Assembly (NCBI GenBank): GCA_016208845.1
Contig: JACQXH010000258.1
Coordinates: 1-5,107 of the forward strand
Direction: 5' to 3'
Origin: Nitrospirota bacterium
GTDB taxonomy: Bacteria > Nitrospirota > Thermodesulfovibrionia > UBA6902 > BMS3Bbin08
DNA length: 5,107 bases
A program made the translations under genes and the position numbers. Numbering within the stretch: the stretch's first letter is position 1; every line of letters starts with the position of its first letter. Shown here piece by piece: positions 1-5,107 of this stretch. The notes under the pieces are model-generated. The model saw only the letters and a list, made by a program, of their open reading frames with translations, was not told the origin of the DNA and made no database searches.

Positions 1-2
1 GA

Positions 3-196
3 AACCACAGAGCGCACAGAGATAAATTTATTTAATATTAATTTCTTTAATCCCCGAAGGGTTCTCTGTGTCCTCATAAGCTAAATCGCTTATGAAATAG
101 AATTTTTATTTAGCATAAAAGAGTGCACAGAGAAAAGCAGAAAAATGAGTCTTTTTTCTTTTATTATTAATATTTTTCTCTGCGTCCTCTGTGGTT
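3..196. repeat. Compound intergenic palindrome with ACCACAGAG-type arms
   Basis: The outer arms are AACCACAGAGCGCACAGAGA at 3-22 and TCTCTGCGTCCTCTGTGGTT at 177-196. They are reverse complements at 17 of 20 positions. Inside lie a second right-type arm, TCTCTGTGTCCTC (63-75), and a second left-type arm, AGAGTGCACAGAGA (120-133). The region therefore reads as two tandem copies of one palindromic element that have lost the facing CTCTGTGGT and ACCACAGAG ends, or as one element interrupted in its centre by 76-119. There is no open reading frame of note and no transposase, so if it is mobile it would have to be moved in trans. I recall similar ACCACAGAG-rich intergenic repeats in environmental genomes but cannot name a catalogued family. 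The arms are directly visible; the tandem or insertion history is inference. Confidence 0.75.
75..114. repeat. Two overlapping, mutually exclusive small hairpins
   Basis: CATAAGC (75-81) is a perfect 7-bp inverted repeat with GCTTATG (88-94), with a 6-base loop. GCTAAAT (80-86) is a perfect 7-bp inverted repeat with ATTTAGC (108-114). The two pairings share bases 80-81, and the first loop lies in the second stem, so they cannot form together. They occupy the segment that separates the two halves of the larger palindrome. AT-rich DNA produces such repeats by chance fairly easily, so function is uncertain. Confidence 0.4.
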
Positions 197-410
197 AATT
201 GCACTATTTGGGTTAATTCTTCATTGTCATTTCATTCTTACCGCAATGTTTCTCCGCTATTGTGCAGTTTTCACTGCCTGTTACAAATTATCTCCCCCTT
301 AATTTTTGACAAACAGCCGATTTTCTGATAATTGTTTAATTATTAATATGCAATAGCAATACTTGTCCGCTCCTAAAGTGATCGGGAAAAAATGATAAAT
401 CAGGTGCTTC
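197..410. other. AT-rich intergenic leader upstream of the radical SAM gene
   Basis: This stretch between the palindromic repeat and the first gene has no convincing coding frame on either strand. It contains the promoter candidate at 306-332. A weak Shine-Dalgarno-like AGGTG (402-406) lies 4 bases before the ATG at 411. I see no strong hairpin, riboswitch-like conserved core or tRNA-like fold in it. Confidence 0.6.
306..332 (+). promoter_or_regulatory. Candidate sigma-70-type promoter for the radical SAM gene
   Basis: A perfect TTGACA -35 box (306-311) is followed after 15 bases by GATAAT (327-332), which matches 5 of 6 bases of TATAAT. The spacer is shorter than the usual 16-18 bases, which lowers confidence. 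At 17 bases the hexamer would be TAATTG, a poor match. Transcription from here would leave a leader of about 70 bases before the ATG at 411. Confidence 0.35.
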
Positions 411-1820
411 ATGAGCATTAAGCGAATTTCCTTTATTGAGGCCGGCGCGCCGGGATTACATGTTTTCAGCAAATACCCTGTAGCGCGGGTCGGCACAGTA
501 TTGCTCTCTACCATACTGAAAGAAAAGGGCTACGAGGCAAAGGCATTCATTGAGGATGTTTCCACTCCCGAATGGGAATTTATTGAAAGTTCTGATCTAG
601 TATGTATCTCCACGCTGACATCCACGACGATCAGGGCTTATTCGATAGGTCAAAGGTATAAGGCCAAAGGGATACCGGTTATCATGGGCGGGGCCCACCC
701 GACATTTATGCCCGAAGAAGCGCTGCAATATTCTGATTTTGTGGTAAGGGGCGAAGGTGAATTAACTCTGCCCGAACTTATGAGTTATATTGATTGCGGC
801 GCTCCTGCAATCGAAAAGATACAAGGATTATCTTACAGGGACAAGACCGGTAAATTTTTCCATAATCCGGACAGGCAGCTACTTAAAGAGGAGGAACTCG
901 ACTCCCTTCCCGTGCCTGATTTCTCGCTGGTCCATAACTGGAAGCCTTCGCTTCTCTATTCCGTATCCACATCGAGAGGCTGTCCCTTTGCATGCAAGTT
1001 CTGTTCAGTGATCCATATATTTGGAAGAAATTACAGATTCAAATCAGCCGGGTCAGTCCTGAAAGAATTGAAACATATAAGTTCTGTTTCAAAGGGCACC
1101 AGGTTTTTTGTTGATGATAACTTCACGGCGAACAAACAGCGGACAAAGGAGCTGTTGCGGGCAATGATCTCTGAAAAACTGACCTCGGACTGGACAGCCC
1201 AGGTGAGAACTGACGTGGCAGCCGACCCGGAACTCCTCCGCCTCCTGGCTGATGCGGGCTGTCATACGGTTCATATAGGGTTTGAATCAATTAATCCCCG
1301 TACGCTTGAGCAATATAATAAAAAACAGACCCTGGGAGATATCGTCAGATCCATCAGATTGGTCAGGGATCACGGTATTCACATACATGGCATGTTTGTG
1401 GTCGGCGCTGACACTGATGATGTTGACGTGATAAACAGGACAGTCGATTTTGCCATGCAAAACGGCATCGACACCATTCAGCTCATGGTGCTTACACCAC
1501 TTCCAGGGACCCCGGTTTTTAAAGAGATGCAGGAAAGCGGAAGATTACTCCATAAAGACTGGAGCAAATACGATGCACATCATGCCGTGTTCAGGCCCTC
1601 TCTTATGAGCGCACAGACGCTTCAGACTGAAACTCTGGAGGGGATGGGGCGTTTTTATTCATGGAAGTATATTTTGAAGCATCTGTCAAGGCTTGACCTG
1701 CACCTTGCTGGCATTGGAATTTTCGGGAAAACAACTGCCAATAAAATGCTCGGTCAAATTACCGCATACCGTGATAAAGTGTTTTCTTATAAGCCTGATA
1801 ATACAGAAATTCACGTTTAG
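411..1820 (+). CDS. B12-binding-domain radical SAM protein, substrate unknown
   Basis: This 469-residue protein has the two-domain plan of cobalamin-binding radical SAM enzymes. Residues about 1-140 form a Rossmann-like B12-binding domain, with GGAHPTF at 93-99 and RGEGE at 113-117, both typical of this superfamily. The classical DxHxxG cobalt-ligating motif is absent, as in many BchE-like members. The radical SAM core follows, with the [4Fe-4S] cysteines in CxxxCxxC (C191, C195, C198) inside TSRGCPFACKFC. Further on are FVDDNF (233-238), the HIGFES segment (288-293) and LTPLPGTP (361-368). The C-terminal part, with RPSLMS (395-400) and an FYSW stretch (415-418), resembles the tail found after the radical SAM domain in this group. 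Known members carry out methylations, cyclisations or rearrangements on lipids, tetrapyrroles or natural products. Nothing in the window reveals the substrate. Start: ATG at 411 with a weak AGGTG (402-406) upstream. Family assignment is firm; function is open. Confidence 0.92.
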   Translation: MSIKRISFIEAGAPGLHVFSKYPVARVGTVLLSTILKEKGYEAKAFIEDVSTPEWEFIESSDLVCISTLTSTTIRAYSIGQRYKAKGIPVIMGGAHPTFMPEEALQYSDFVVRGEGELTLPELMSYIDCGAPAIEKIQGLSYRDKTGKFFHNPDRQLLKEEELDSLPVPDFSLVHNWKPSLLYSVSTSRGCPFACKFCSVIHIFGRNYRFKSAGSVLKELKHISSVSKGTRFFVDDNFTANKQRTKELLRAMISEKLTSDWTAQVRTDVAADPELLRLLADAGCHTVHIGFESINPRTLEQYNKKQTLGDIVRSIRLVRDHGIHIHGMFVVGADTDDVDVINRTVDFAMQNGIDTIQLMVLTPLPGTPVFKEMQESGRLLHKDWSKYDAHHAVFRPSLMSAQTLQTETLEGMGRFYSWKYILKHLSRLDLHLAGIGIFGKTTANKMLGQITAYRDKVFSYKPDNTEIHV

Positions 1821-1890
1821 TGAAGTATTTCCTGTGGTATAAGTTCCATCCGTTCAACCTGCGTCATTAAAATCTTGACCACTTGAAAAG

Positions 1891-1919
1891 TTGCGGGCAG
1901 AGGAAAAACGCGATATATT
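1891..1919 (+). promoter_or_regulatory. Weak candidate promoter before the stress-protein gene
   Basis: TTGCGG (1891-1896) and TATATT (1914-1919, 5 of 6 to consensus) are separated by 17 bases. Transcription would begin near 1926, almost at the Shine-Dalgarno sequence, giving a leader of only about a dozen bases, which is awkward. The 117-base gap after the radical SAM gene is long enough for independent control of the downstream pair, but I see no clear terminator in it. Confidence 0.25.
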
Positions 1920-1926
1920 CTCATTA

Positions 1927-1932
1927 AGGAGG
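1927..1932 (+). promoter_or_regulatory. Strong Shine-Dalgarno sequence, AGGAGG
   Basis: AGGAGG lies 5 bases before the ATG at 1938 and fixes that start codon. It is by far the best ribosome-binding site in the window; the other genes have weak or no recognisable ones. This suggests the stress protein is translated at a high rate. Confidence 0.85.
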
Positions 1933-1937
1933 AAAGC

Positions 1938-2429
1938 ATGGAAGATATTAAACGTATTCTCGTCGTAAGCAGGTCGACGAAAGATTGCCGTATGGCCGTC
2001 CATTATGGTGTCTCACTGTCTGAGAAGTATGGGGCCGAGCTTTATGTCATACATGTAATTCATGACCCTTTAATTTTTGGCGGATGGAACCTTCCGATCC
2101 CGTCGCTTGAGGAAGAATACAGGATAATGCTGAAAGAGGCAAAAGAAGAACTTGATGCGATCATAAAAAAAGAAAAGAACAAAGGAATGGCAGTAAAGGA
2201 ACTGCTTAAGGAAGGAAGGCCCGCAGAGGTAGTCCTTAGTGCTGTCAAGGAGGAGAATATTGATCTTGTTATCATGCTGGCCCATGAAGAGGGGCGGCTG
2301 GAACACTTTCTTTTCGGCCGCAGCAATGAAGAGATCATAAGGGCCATGCCGTGCTCAATACTTTTGGTGAAAAAAGAACCAGGGGCTGATACAAGCTGGT
2401 GGCTTACTCGCAGGGAAGTTCAATCTTAG
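1938..2429 (+). CDS. Universal stress protein (UspA family), degenerate ATP site
   Basis: This 163-residue cytoplasmic protein has the UspA fold pattern. A first beta strand, RILVV (6-10), leads to a helix and YGAELYVIHV (31-40). A variable loop with a charged helix covers about 51-80. EGRPAEVVLSAV (92-103) and the IDLVIML strand (108-114) follow, then LEHFLFGRSNEEII (121-134) and the closing strand MPCSILLVKKE (137-147). In ATP-binding members the first strand ends in a VDGS-type segment with a nucleotide-contacting aspartate; here it reads VSRS. The G-2x-G-9x-G-[ST] loop is also broken: the expected HGRTG-like segment is HEEGR (116-120), and the GS after it is GR (127-128). I infer that it does not bind ATP, or binds it differently. 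A 16-residue tail (148-163) follows the fold. It probably shares a message with the membrane protein 26 bases downstream. The family is clear; its role in the cell is not. Confidence 0.9.
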   Translation: MEDIKRILVVSRSTKDCRMAVHYGVSLSEKYGAELYVIHVIHDPLIFGGWNLPIPSLEEEYRIMLKEAKEELDAIIKKEKNKGMAVKELLKEGRPAEVVLSAVKEENIDLVIMLAHEEGRLEHFLFGRSNEEIIRAMPCSILLVKKEPGADTSWWLTRREVQS

Positions 2430-2455
2430 TCCGGATTATTCACTTCGATTAATTC

Positions 2456-3349
2456 ATGGAGATGGATAGACAAAATATTTGGATATTAGGCCGGCTCACA
2501 AGTTTCCTACTGAGGGTATTGCGCGATTTTAAACGCAATCAGGGCCTGCTGTTATCAGGAGCTGTTGCCTATTATACCCTGTTGTCAATCGTTCCCATGT
2601 CCATCCTCGCCCTGATCATTCTGCCGCATTTTATAGGAGAGGAACGTTTGTTTCACACCTTATCAACGTATCTGGAAATGATTATACCCGGTTATGCAGC
2701 GACTTTGACTGAACAGGTGCGGGTATTTCTTGAGCACCGCAAGGTAGTCGGTATTGTTGGATTCCTGATCATGCTGTTTTTCAGCTCCATAGCCTTCAGG
2801 GTGCTTGGAAATGCCATGTCAGTGATCTTTTTTCATCGTGTAAGGATTCAACGCCGGCACTTTCTCATTTCCGCTATTATTCCCTATGTGTATATCTTTT
2901 TAATGGGTCTGGGAATATTGCTGGTATCGTTCATTGCGGGAGCAATAGAGACACTGGAAAAAAGGCAATTGATAGTTTTCGGATGGAATATGAGCCTTGA
3001 AGGCACTTCTGTAGTTGTGCTGTATATATTTGGGATAATCGGCGAGGTGCTTATGCTCACTTCCATATATCTGGTCATGCCTGTGGTGCGTGTTACGTTT
3101 CGTCACGCATTGATCGGAGGGATAACTGCAACAATTTTATGGGAGATCACCCGCCGAGTGCTGGTCTGGTATTATTCGGTACTGTCTATGGTAAATTTGA
3201 TCTATGGTTCCTTTGCCACGGCAGTGGTAGCCCTTCTCAGTATAGAGGCTGTGGCATTGATACTTTTGTTAGGCGCTCAGGTTATTGCAGAGCTCGAGCG
3301 CAAGACCGACGAATTGACTGAGGAAAAACTATCAGGTTTTGAGACGTGA
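2456..3349 (+). CDS. YihY/BrkB (UPF0761) family inner-membrane protein
   Basis: This 297-residue protein has about six membrane segments, roughly at 32-60, 97-125, 137-165, 185-210, 215-240 and 247-276. The first includes the family signature SGAVAYYTLLSIVP (34-47). The last contains IYGSFATAVVALL (249-261) and LLLGAQVIAELER (270-282), the usual ending of YihY/BrkB proteins. The length is close to the family's usual size. A charged cytoplasmic tail follows (281-297). Members were once called ribonuclease BN or BrkB and are generally annotated as envelope proteins of uncertain activity; no catalytic residues can be pointed to. The start is uncertain: ATG at 2456 has no Shine-Dalgarno sequence, and an in-frame ATG at 2462 is preceded immediately by GGAG, which is too close. 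Translation may depend on ribosomes finishing the stress-protein gene 26 bases upstream. Confidence 0.9.
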   Translation: MEMDRQNIWILGRLTSFLLRVLRDFKRNQGLLLSGAVAYYTLLSIVPMSILALIILPHFIGEERLFHTLSTYLEMIIPGYAATLTEQVRVFLEHRKVVGIVGFLIMLFFSSIAFRVLGNAMSVIFFHRVRIQRRHFLISAIIPYVYIFLMGLGILLVSFIAGAIETLEKRQLIVFGWNMSLEGTSVVVLYIFGIIGEVLMLTSIYLVMPVVRVTFRHALIGGITATILWEITRRVLVWYYSVLSMVNLIYGSFATAVVALLSIEAVALILLLGAQVIAELERKTDELTEEKLSGFET

Positions 3350-3367
3350 TGCCAATTTGAAATCGTT

Positions 3368-4789
3368 TCAGGGCTGCTGCACAGCTCCGTTATAAAAGAC
3401 CTCGCACTTGCCGCCTTGAATAAAACGTTTCGCCTTCCGGAAAAGATTGAAGATCGGTTCGGCAAGGGACCCGACTGCGCTCACCGCGCCGACCTGGGGA
3501 CTGCCGAACGAACCTCTGATGCCTTGTTTGAATTTTGCGCATCCCTTGTCATCAAGAAGCGCCACTGTTACATCATCATATTGTTCACTGACAAAATCGA
3601 GCCTGCCTTTAAGGGCCACCCGGTTATGTTGCGTTGCAAAGGCGCAGTCCGTGGCTTCTGCCACACCGTCCTTGATCTTCCAGTGGGAGATGAACTGAGT
3701 GATGGCGCCCTGCCCCCCGCGCATCTGGTTGTAAACGTCCCCATAACGGTACCCCTTGAGCGCAACTGTACTGAGAGGGCCGGCAATGAAGAAAGCTCCG
3801 ACGTCGACAAGGTTGAACTTCTGACTGGTTTCATACGATGAGAGTACCTTGTCGAGGTCCATCGTATAAATAACAAGATTGTCACCCCGGAGAGAAAAAG
3901 TACCGTCCATGCCGCTCATCAGATCGCGGCCTCCTTTTTCTTTCACAGTCAGGGATGCGTAAAGATCACCCTTCCCGCTGATAAACTTTTTTGAGCCGAA
4001 GGACTCCCCAAGTTTTTCAAAGTCCAGCTTCAATACCTTCAAATTGATTTTATACACAGCGTCGGCTTTCGATTTGTCTGCCGCGGCATCTCCTTCACCC
4101 TTTGAGCCGAAGATATCCATAGTGAGGGACGTGAAGTTGAATACTCCCGTTTCCGCTTTTACAGGACTCTTGATGTTGTTGATCCTGAGGTCTCTTTTCC
4201 GCACCTCACTGCAGTCGAAACTTCCTGTGAACGAAGCGGTCTTTAATATGTCTCCTGCTGTCGAGAGGTCCCTGATCGCCAGATTGAAATCCTTAAACTC
4301 CGTCTTCTCCCCCGTCTTTCTGTCAAGATAGACAAGTACCCCTTTGTACAGCTTGAGCTCATTTAAACTGAAGGCTGCTCCGGCCCCTCCCTCAGTCGGT
4401 TTCTTTTCAGTTCTTTCAAAATTATATTTCCCATCGGTGTCTTTCACAATTGTGACGGCAGGCTTGACAAGCTCGCAACTGGTAACTTTGAGTTGCTTTT
4501 TAAGCAGGGGCATCAACTCCACTCCTAGCTTTAGGTTTTCGAGAGAAATGATTTCACCTCTCTTGCTGGTGACGTCGATGTCCTTAGCCGATATTCCGAA
4601 GGGGAGGAAAGAGAGCCCCATCTCCCCATTTATCCTGACATCCAGACCAGTTGCCCCGGAGGCAGCGGCCTCGATGCGGGGCTTATAGGAATTTATGTTG
4701 AACATGAGGGCGAAAATGACTACTGCAAGGATAAGAGCCGCCGCACTGCCGCCAAGGATAAAAAGGACTTTTTTCTTCTTCGCATTCAT
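3368..4789 (-). CDS. AsmA-family membrane-anchored periplasmic protein
   Basis: This 473-residue protein begins with a lysine-rich stretch (K4-K7) and one hydrophobic segment (about 8-30), which acts as an uncleaved anchor with the rest outside the inner membrane. The AsmA N-terminal signature follows: INSYKPRIEAAASGATG (32-48), then RINGEMGLSFLPFGI (52-66), SLENLKLGVELMPLL (82-96) and the GKYNFE element (120-125). A short low-complexity linker lies at 129-139. The rest alternates short hydrophobic and polar stretches, consistent with repeated beta strands. The C-terminal AsmA signature is IRGSFGSPQV (424-433), and the ending CEVFYNG (462-468) is common in AsmA proteins of this size. E. coli AsmA is longer, at a little over 600 residues. 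Relatives such as TamB and YhdP are implicated in phospholipid transport across the envelope; that role here is inferred. ATG at 4789 is the first possible start, because an in-frame TAA lies 9 bases upstream. It has no recognisable Shine-Dalgarno sequence. Confidence 0.9.
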   Translation of the reverse strand: MNAKKKKVLFILGGSAAALILAVVIFALMFNINSYKPRIEAAASGATGLDVRINGEMGLSFLPFGISAKDIDVTSKRGEIISLENLKLGVELMPLLKKQLKVTSCELVKPAVTIVKDTDGKYNFERTEKKPTEGGAGAAFSLNELKLYKGVLVYLDRKTGEKTEFKDFNLAIRDLSTAGDILKTASFTGSFDCSEVRKRDLRINNIKSPVKAETGVFNFTSLTMDIFGSKGEGDAAADKSKADAVYKINLKVLKLDFEKLGESFGSKKFISGKGDLYASLTVKEKGGRDLMSGMDGTFSLRGDNLVIYTMDLDKVLSSYETSQKFNLVDVGAFFIAGPLSTVALKGYRYGDVYNQMRGGQGAITQFISHWKIKDGVAEATDCAFATQHNRVALKGRLDFVSEQYDDVTVALLDDKGCAKFKQGIRGSFGSPQVGAVSAVGSLAEPIFNLFRKAKRFIQGGKCEVFYNGAVQQP

Positions 4790-4836
4790 GAGTGCAGATT
4801 ACTCATCGCACAAAGGGGCGTGAAATCTTTAACCAT
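4786..4836 (-). CDS. Possible 16-codon leader ORF overlapping the asmA-like start
   Basis: On the minus strand an ATG at 4836-4834 opens a frame of 16 codons (MVKDFTPLCAMSNLHS). Its TGA overlaps the ATG of the AsmA gene in an ATGA tetranucleotide (4789-4786). That is the classical geometry for termination-reinitiation coupling and would explain why the AsmA gene lacks its own ribosome-binding site. However, the leader frame also lacks a visible Shine-Dalgarno sequence, and a frame this short is likely by chance. An internal in-frame ATG at 4806 would give a 6-codon version. Confidence 0.15.
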   Translation of the reverse strand: MVKDFTPLCAMSNLHS

Positions 4837-4887
4837 AATGAAGTCTTAATTGTTCATTTATGGTTTTCTATTCGGCCTCCTGTTTAA

Positions 4888-4915
4888 ATATTATCCTATT
4901 TTTTTTGAAAATCAA
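4888..4915 (-). promoter_or_regulatory. Candidate promoter for the AsmA-family gene
   Basis: Read on the minus strand, TTGATT (4915-4910, 4 of 6) is followed after 16 bases by TAATAT (4893-4888, 4 of 6). The spacer is A-rich. Transcription would start near 4881 and leave a leader of about 90 bases before the ATG at 4789. The local AT richness makes chance matches likely. Confidence 0.3.
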
Positions 4916-4975
4916 CCCCGTGTATAGGTCTCACAGGTTTTTTCGTATCTTTCCCTTTAATGAAATATGTTTCTG

Positions 4976-5004
4976 TTGACAGAGCGCCCCATAGGTGATA
5001 TATC
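4976..5004 (+). promoter_or_regulatory. Good sigma-70-type promoter for the rightward partial gene
   Basis: A perfect TTGACA (4976-4981), a 17-base GC-rich spacer and TATATC (4999-5004; its TATA part matches consensus) form the best housekeeping promoter in the window. Transcription would start around 5010-5012, only a few bases before the ATG at 5017. This implies a nearly leaderless message, unless the transcript starts from another site further upstream. Confidence 0.5.
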
Positions 5005-5018
5005 TATTTCATAGATAT
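5000..5018. promoter_or_regulatory. Perfect 8-bp palindrome over the -10 box: possible operator
   Basis: ATATCTAT (5000-5007) and ATAGATAT (5011-5018) are exact reverse complements separated by TTC. The left arm covers most of the -10 hexamer and the right arm ends inside the ATG at 5017-5019. The position suits a repressor-binding site that would block RNA polymerase. If the bases are transcribed, it could also sequester the start codon. No regulator gene is visible in the window. The palindrome is directly seen; its role is inference. Confidence 0.4.
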
Positions 5019-5107
5019 GGAATCAACAATAACAAACAATTACTTCTGGCCCTTCTTTCATTTCTTGGGCAAAAAGACAATTAACGTCATTAACAGTCTT
5101 GGCGCCA
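5017..5107 (+). CDS. 5' end of a gene, possibly MlaE-like ABC transporter permease
   Basis: ATG at 5017 opens a frame of 30 complete codons that continues past the window edge. An in-frame TGA at 4996-4998 rules out a longer start. The peptide starts MESTITNN and continues YFWPFFHFLGKKTINVINSL. The FLGKKTINVINSLG pattern resembles the start of MlaE-type permeases, for example the SLGHKGIKTLRTFG segment I recall near the N-terminus of E. coli MlaE. That is an amphipathic interfacial helix placed before the first membrane segment. MlaE works with an ATPase (MlaF) and an MCE-domain protein (MlaD) in lipid transport, which would fit the divergent AsmA gene. No Shine-Dalgarno sequence precedes the ATG; an AGGTGA (4993-4998) is too far away. 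That this is a real gene is fairly likely; the family call from 30 residues is tentative. Confidence 0.5.
   Translation, partial: MESTITNNYFWPFFHFLGKKTINVINSLGA

Noticed and set aside
3..196. CRISPR array suggested by repeated CACAGAG/CTCTGTG motifs
   Set aside because: The motifs are in inverted orientation with irregular spacing, and there are no uniform direct repeats or spacers.
299..514. A 71-codon open frame on the minus strand across the leader and the 5' end of the radical SAM gene
   Set aside because: It overlaps the start of a well-supported gene, and its product has no recognisable domain or plausible composition.
2060..2347. Two overlapping minus-strand open frames inside the stress-protein gene
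   Set aside because: Their products are serine- and phenylalanine-rich, as expected from reading the reverse of a lysine- and glutamate-rich gene; they are shadows.
3371..3388. Stem-loop (GGGCTG...CAGCTCC) as a terminator at the convergent junction
   Set aside because: The stem is short with a bulge, lies inside the AsmA coding end, and is not followed by a T-run on either strand.
3416..3841. A 141-codon plus-strand open frame opposite the AsmA gene
   Set aside because: The AsmA frame on the other strand carries clear family signatures along its length, and this frame shows none.
4044..4688. Plus-strand open frames of 95 and 114 codons opposite the AsmA gene
   Set aside because: Serine- and leucine-rich antisense readings of a lysine-rich gene, with no domain features.

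Overview
This is a chromosomal segment from a Gram-negative bacterium. The evidence is an AsmA-family protein with a single N-terminal membrane anchor, a YihY/BrkB-type inner-membrane protein, and what looks like the first 30 codons of an MlaE-like ABC transporter permease. These are envelope families of diderm bacteria. The base composition is moderate. The B12-type radical SAM enzyme and the ACCACAGAG-type intergenic palindromes remind me of Nitrospirota or Desulfobacterota-like genomes. That placement is an impression from gene content, not something the window proves.

Layout. Positions 1-410 are non-coding. Positions 3-196 hold a large compound palindrome made of ACCACAGAG/CTCTGTGGT-type arms, followed by an AT-rich stretch with one plausible promoter. 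Positions 411-1820 (+) encode a cobalamin-binding-domain radical SAM protein. After a 117-base gap, a universal stress protein (1938-2429, +) with a very good Shine-Dalgarno sequence is followed 26 bases later by a YihY/BrkB membrane protein (2456-3349, +); these two probably share a transcript. An AsmA-family gene (3368-4789, -) converges on them with only 18 bases between the stop codons.

The 227-base region 4790-5016 is a divergent control region. One promoter candidate fires leftward toward asmA. A strong candidate (TTGACA, 17-base spacer, TATATC) fires rightward into a reading frame that starts at 5017 and runs off the window. A perfect 8-bp palindrome covers the rightward -10 box and the start codon.

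How the genes may fit together. AsmA-like proteins and Mla-type ABC permeases both belong to families implicated in lipid traffic between inner and outer membranes, so the right half may be an envelope-lipid neighbourhood. The radical SAM protein has no partner in the window that reveals its substrate. The stress protein lacks the residues that bind ATP in canonical members, so it is probably a non-nucleotide-binding variant. I see no clear evidence of a wholly new multi-gene system. The points most worth a second look are the divergent control region, the compound palindrome and the degenerate stress protein.
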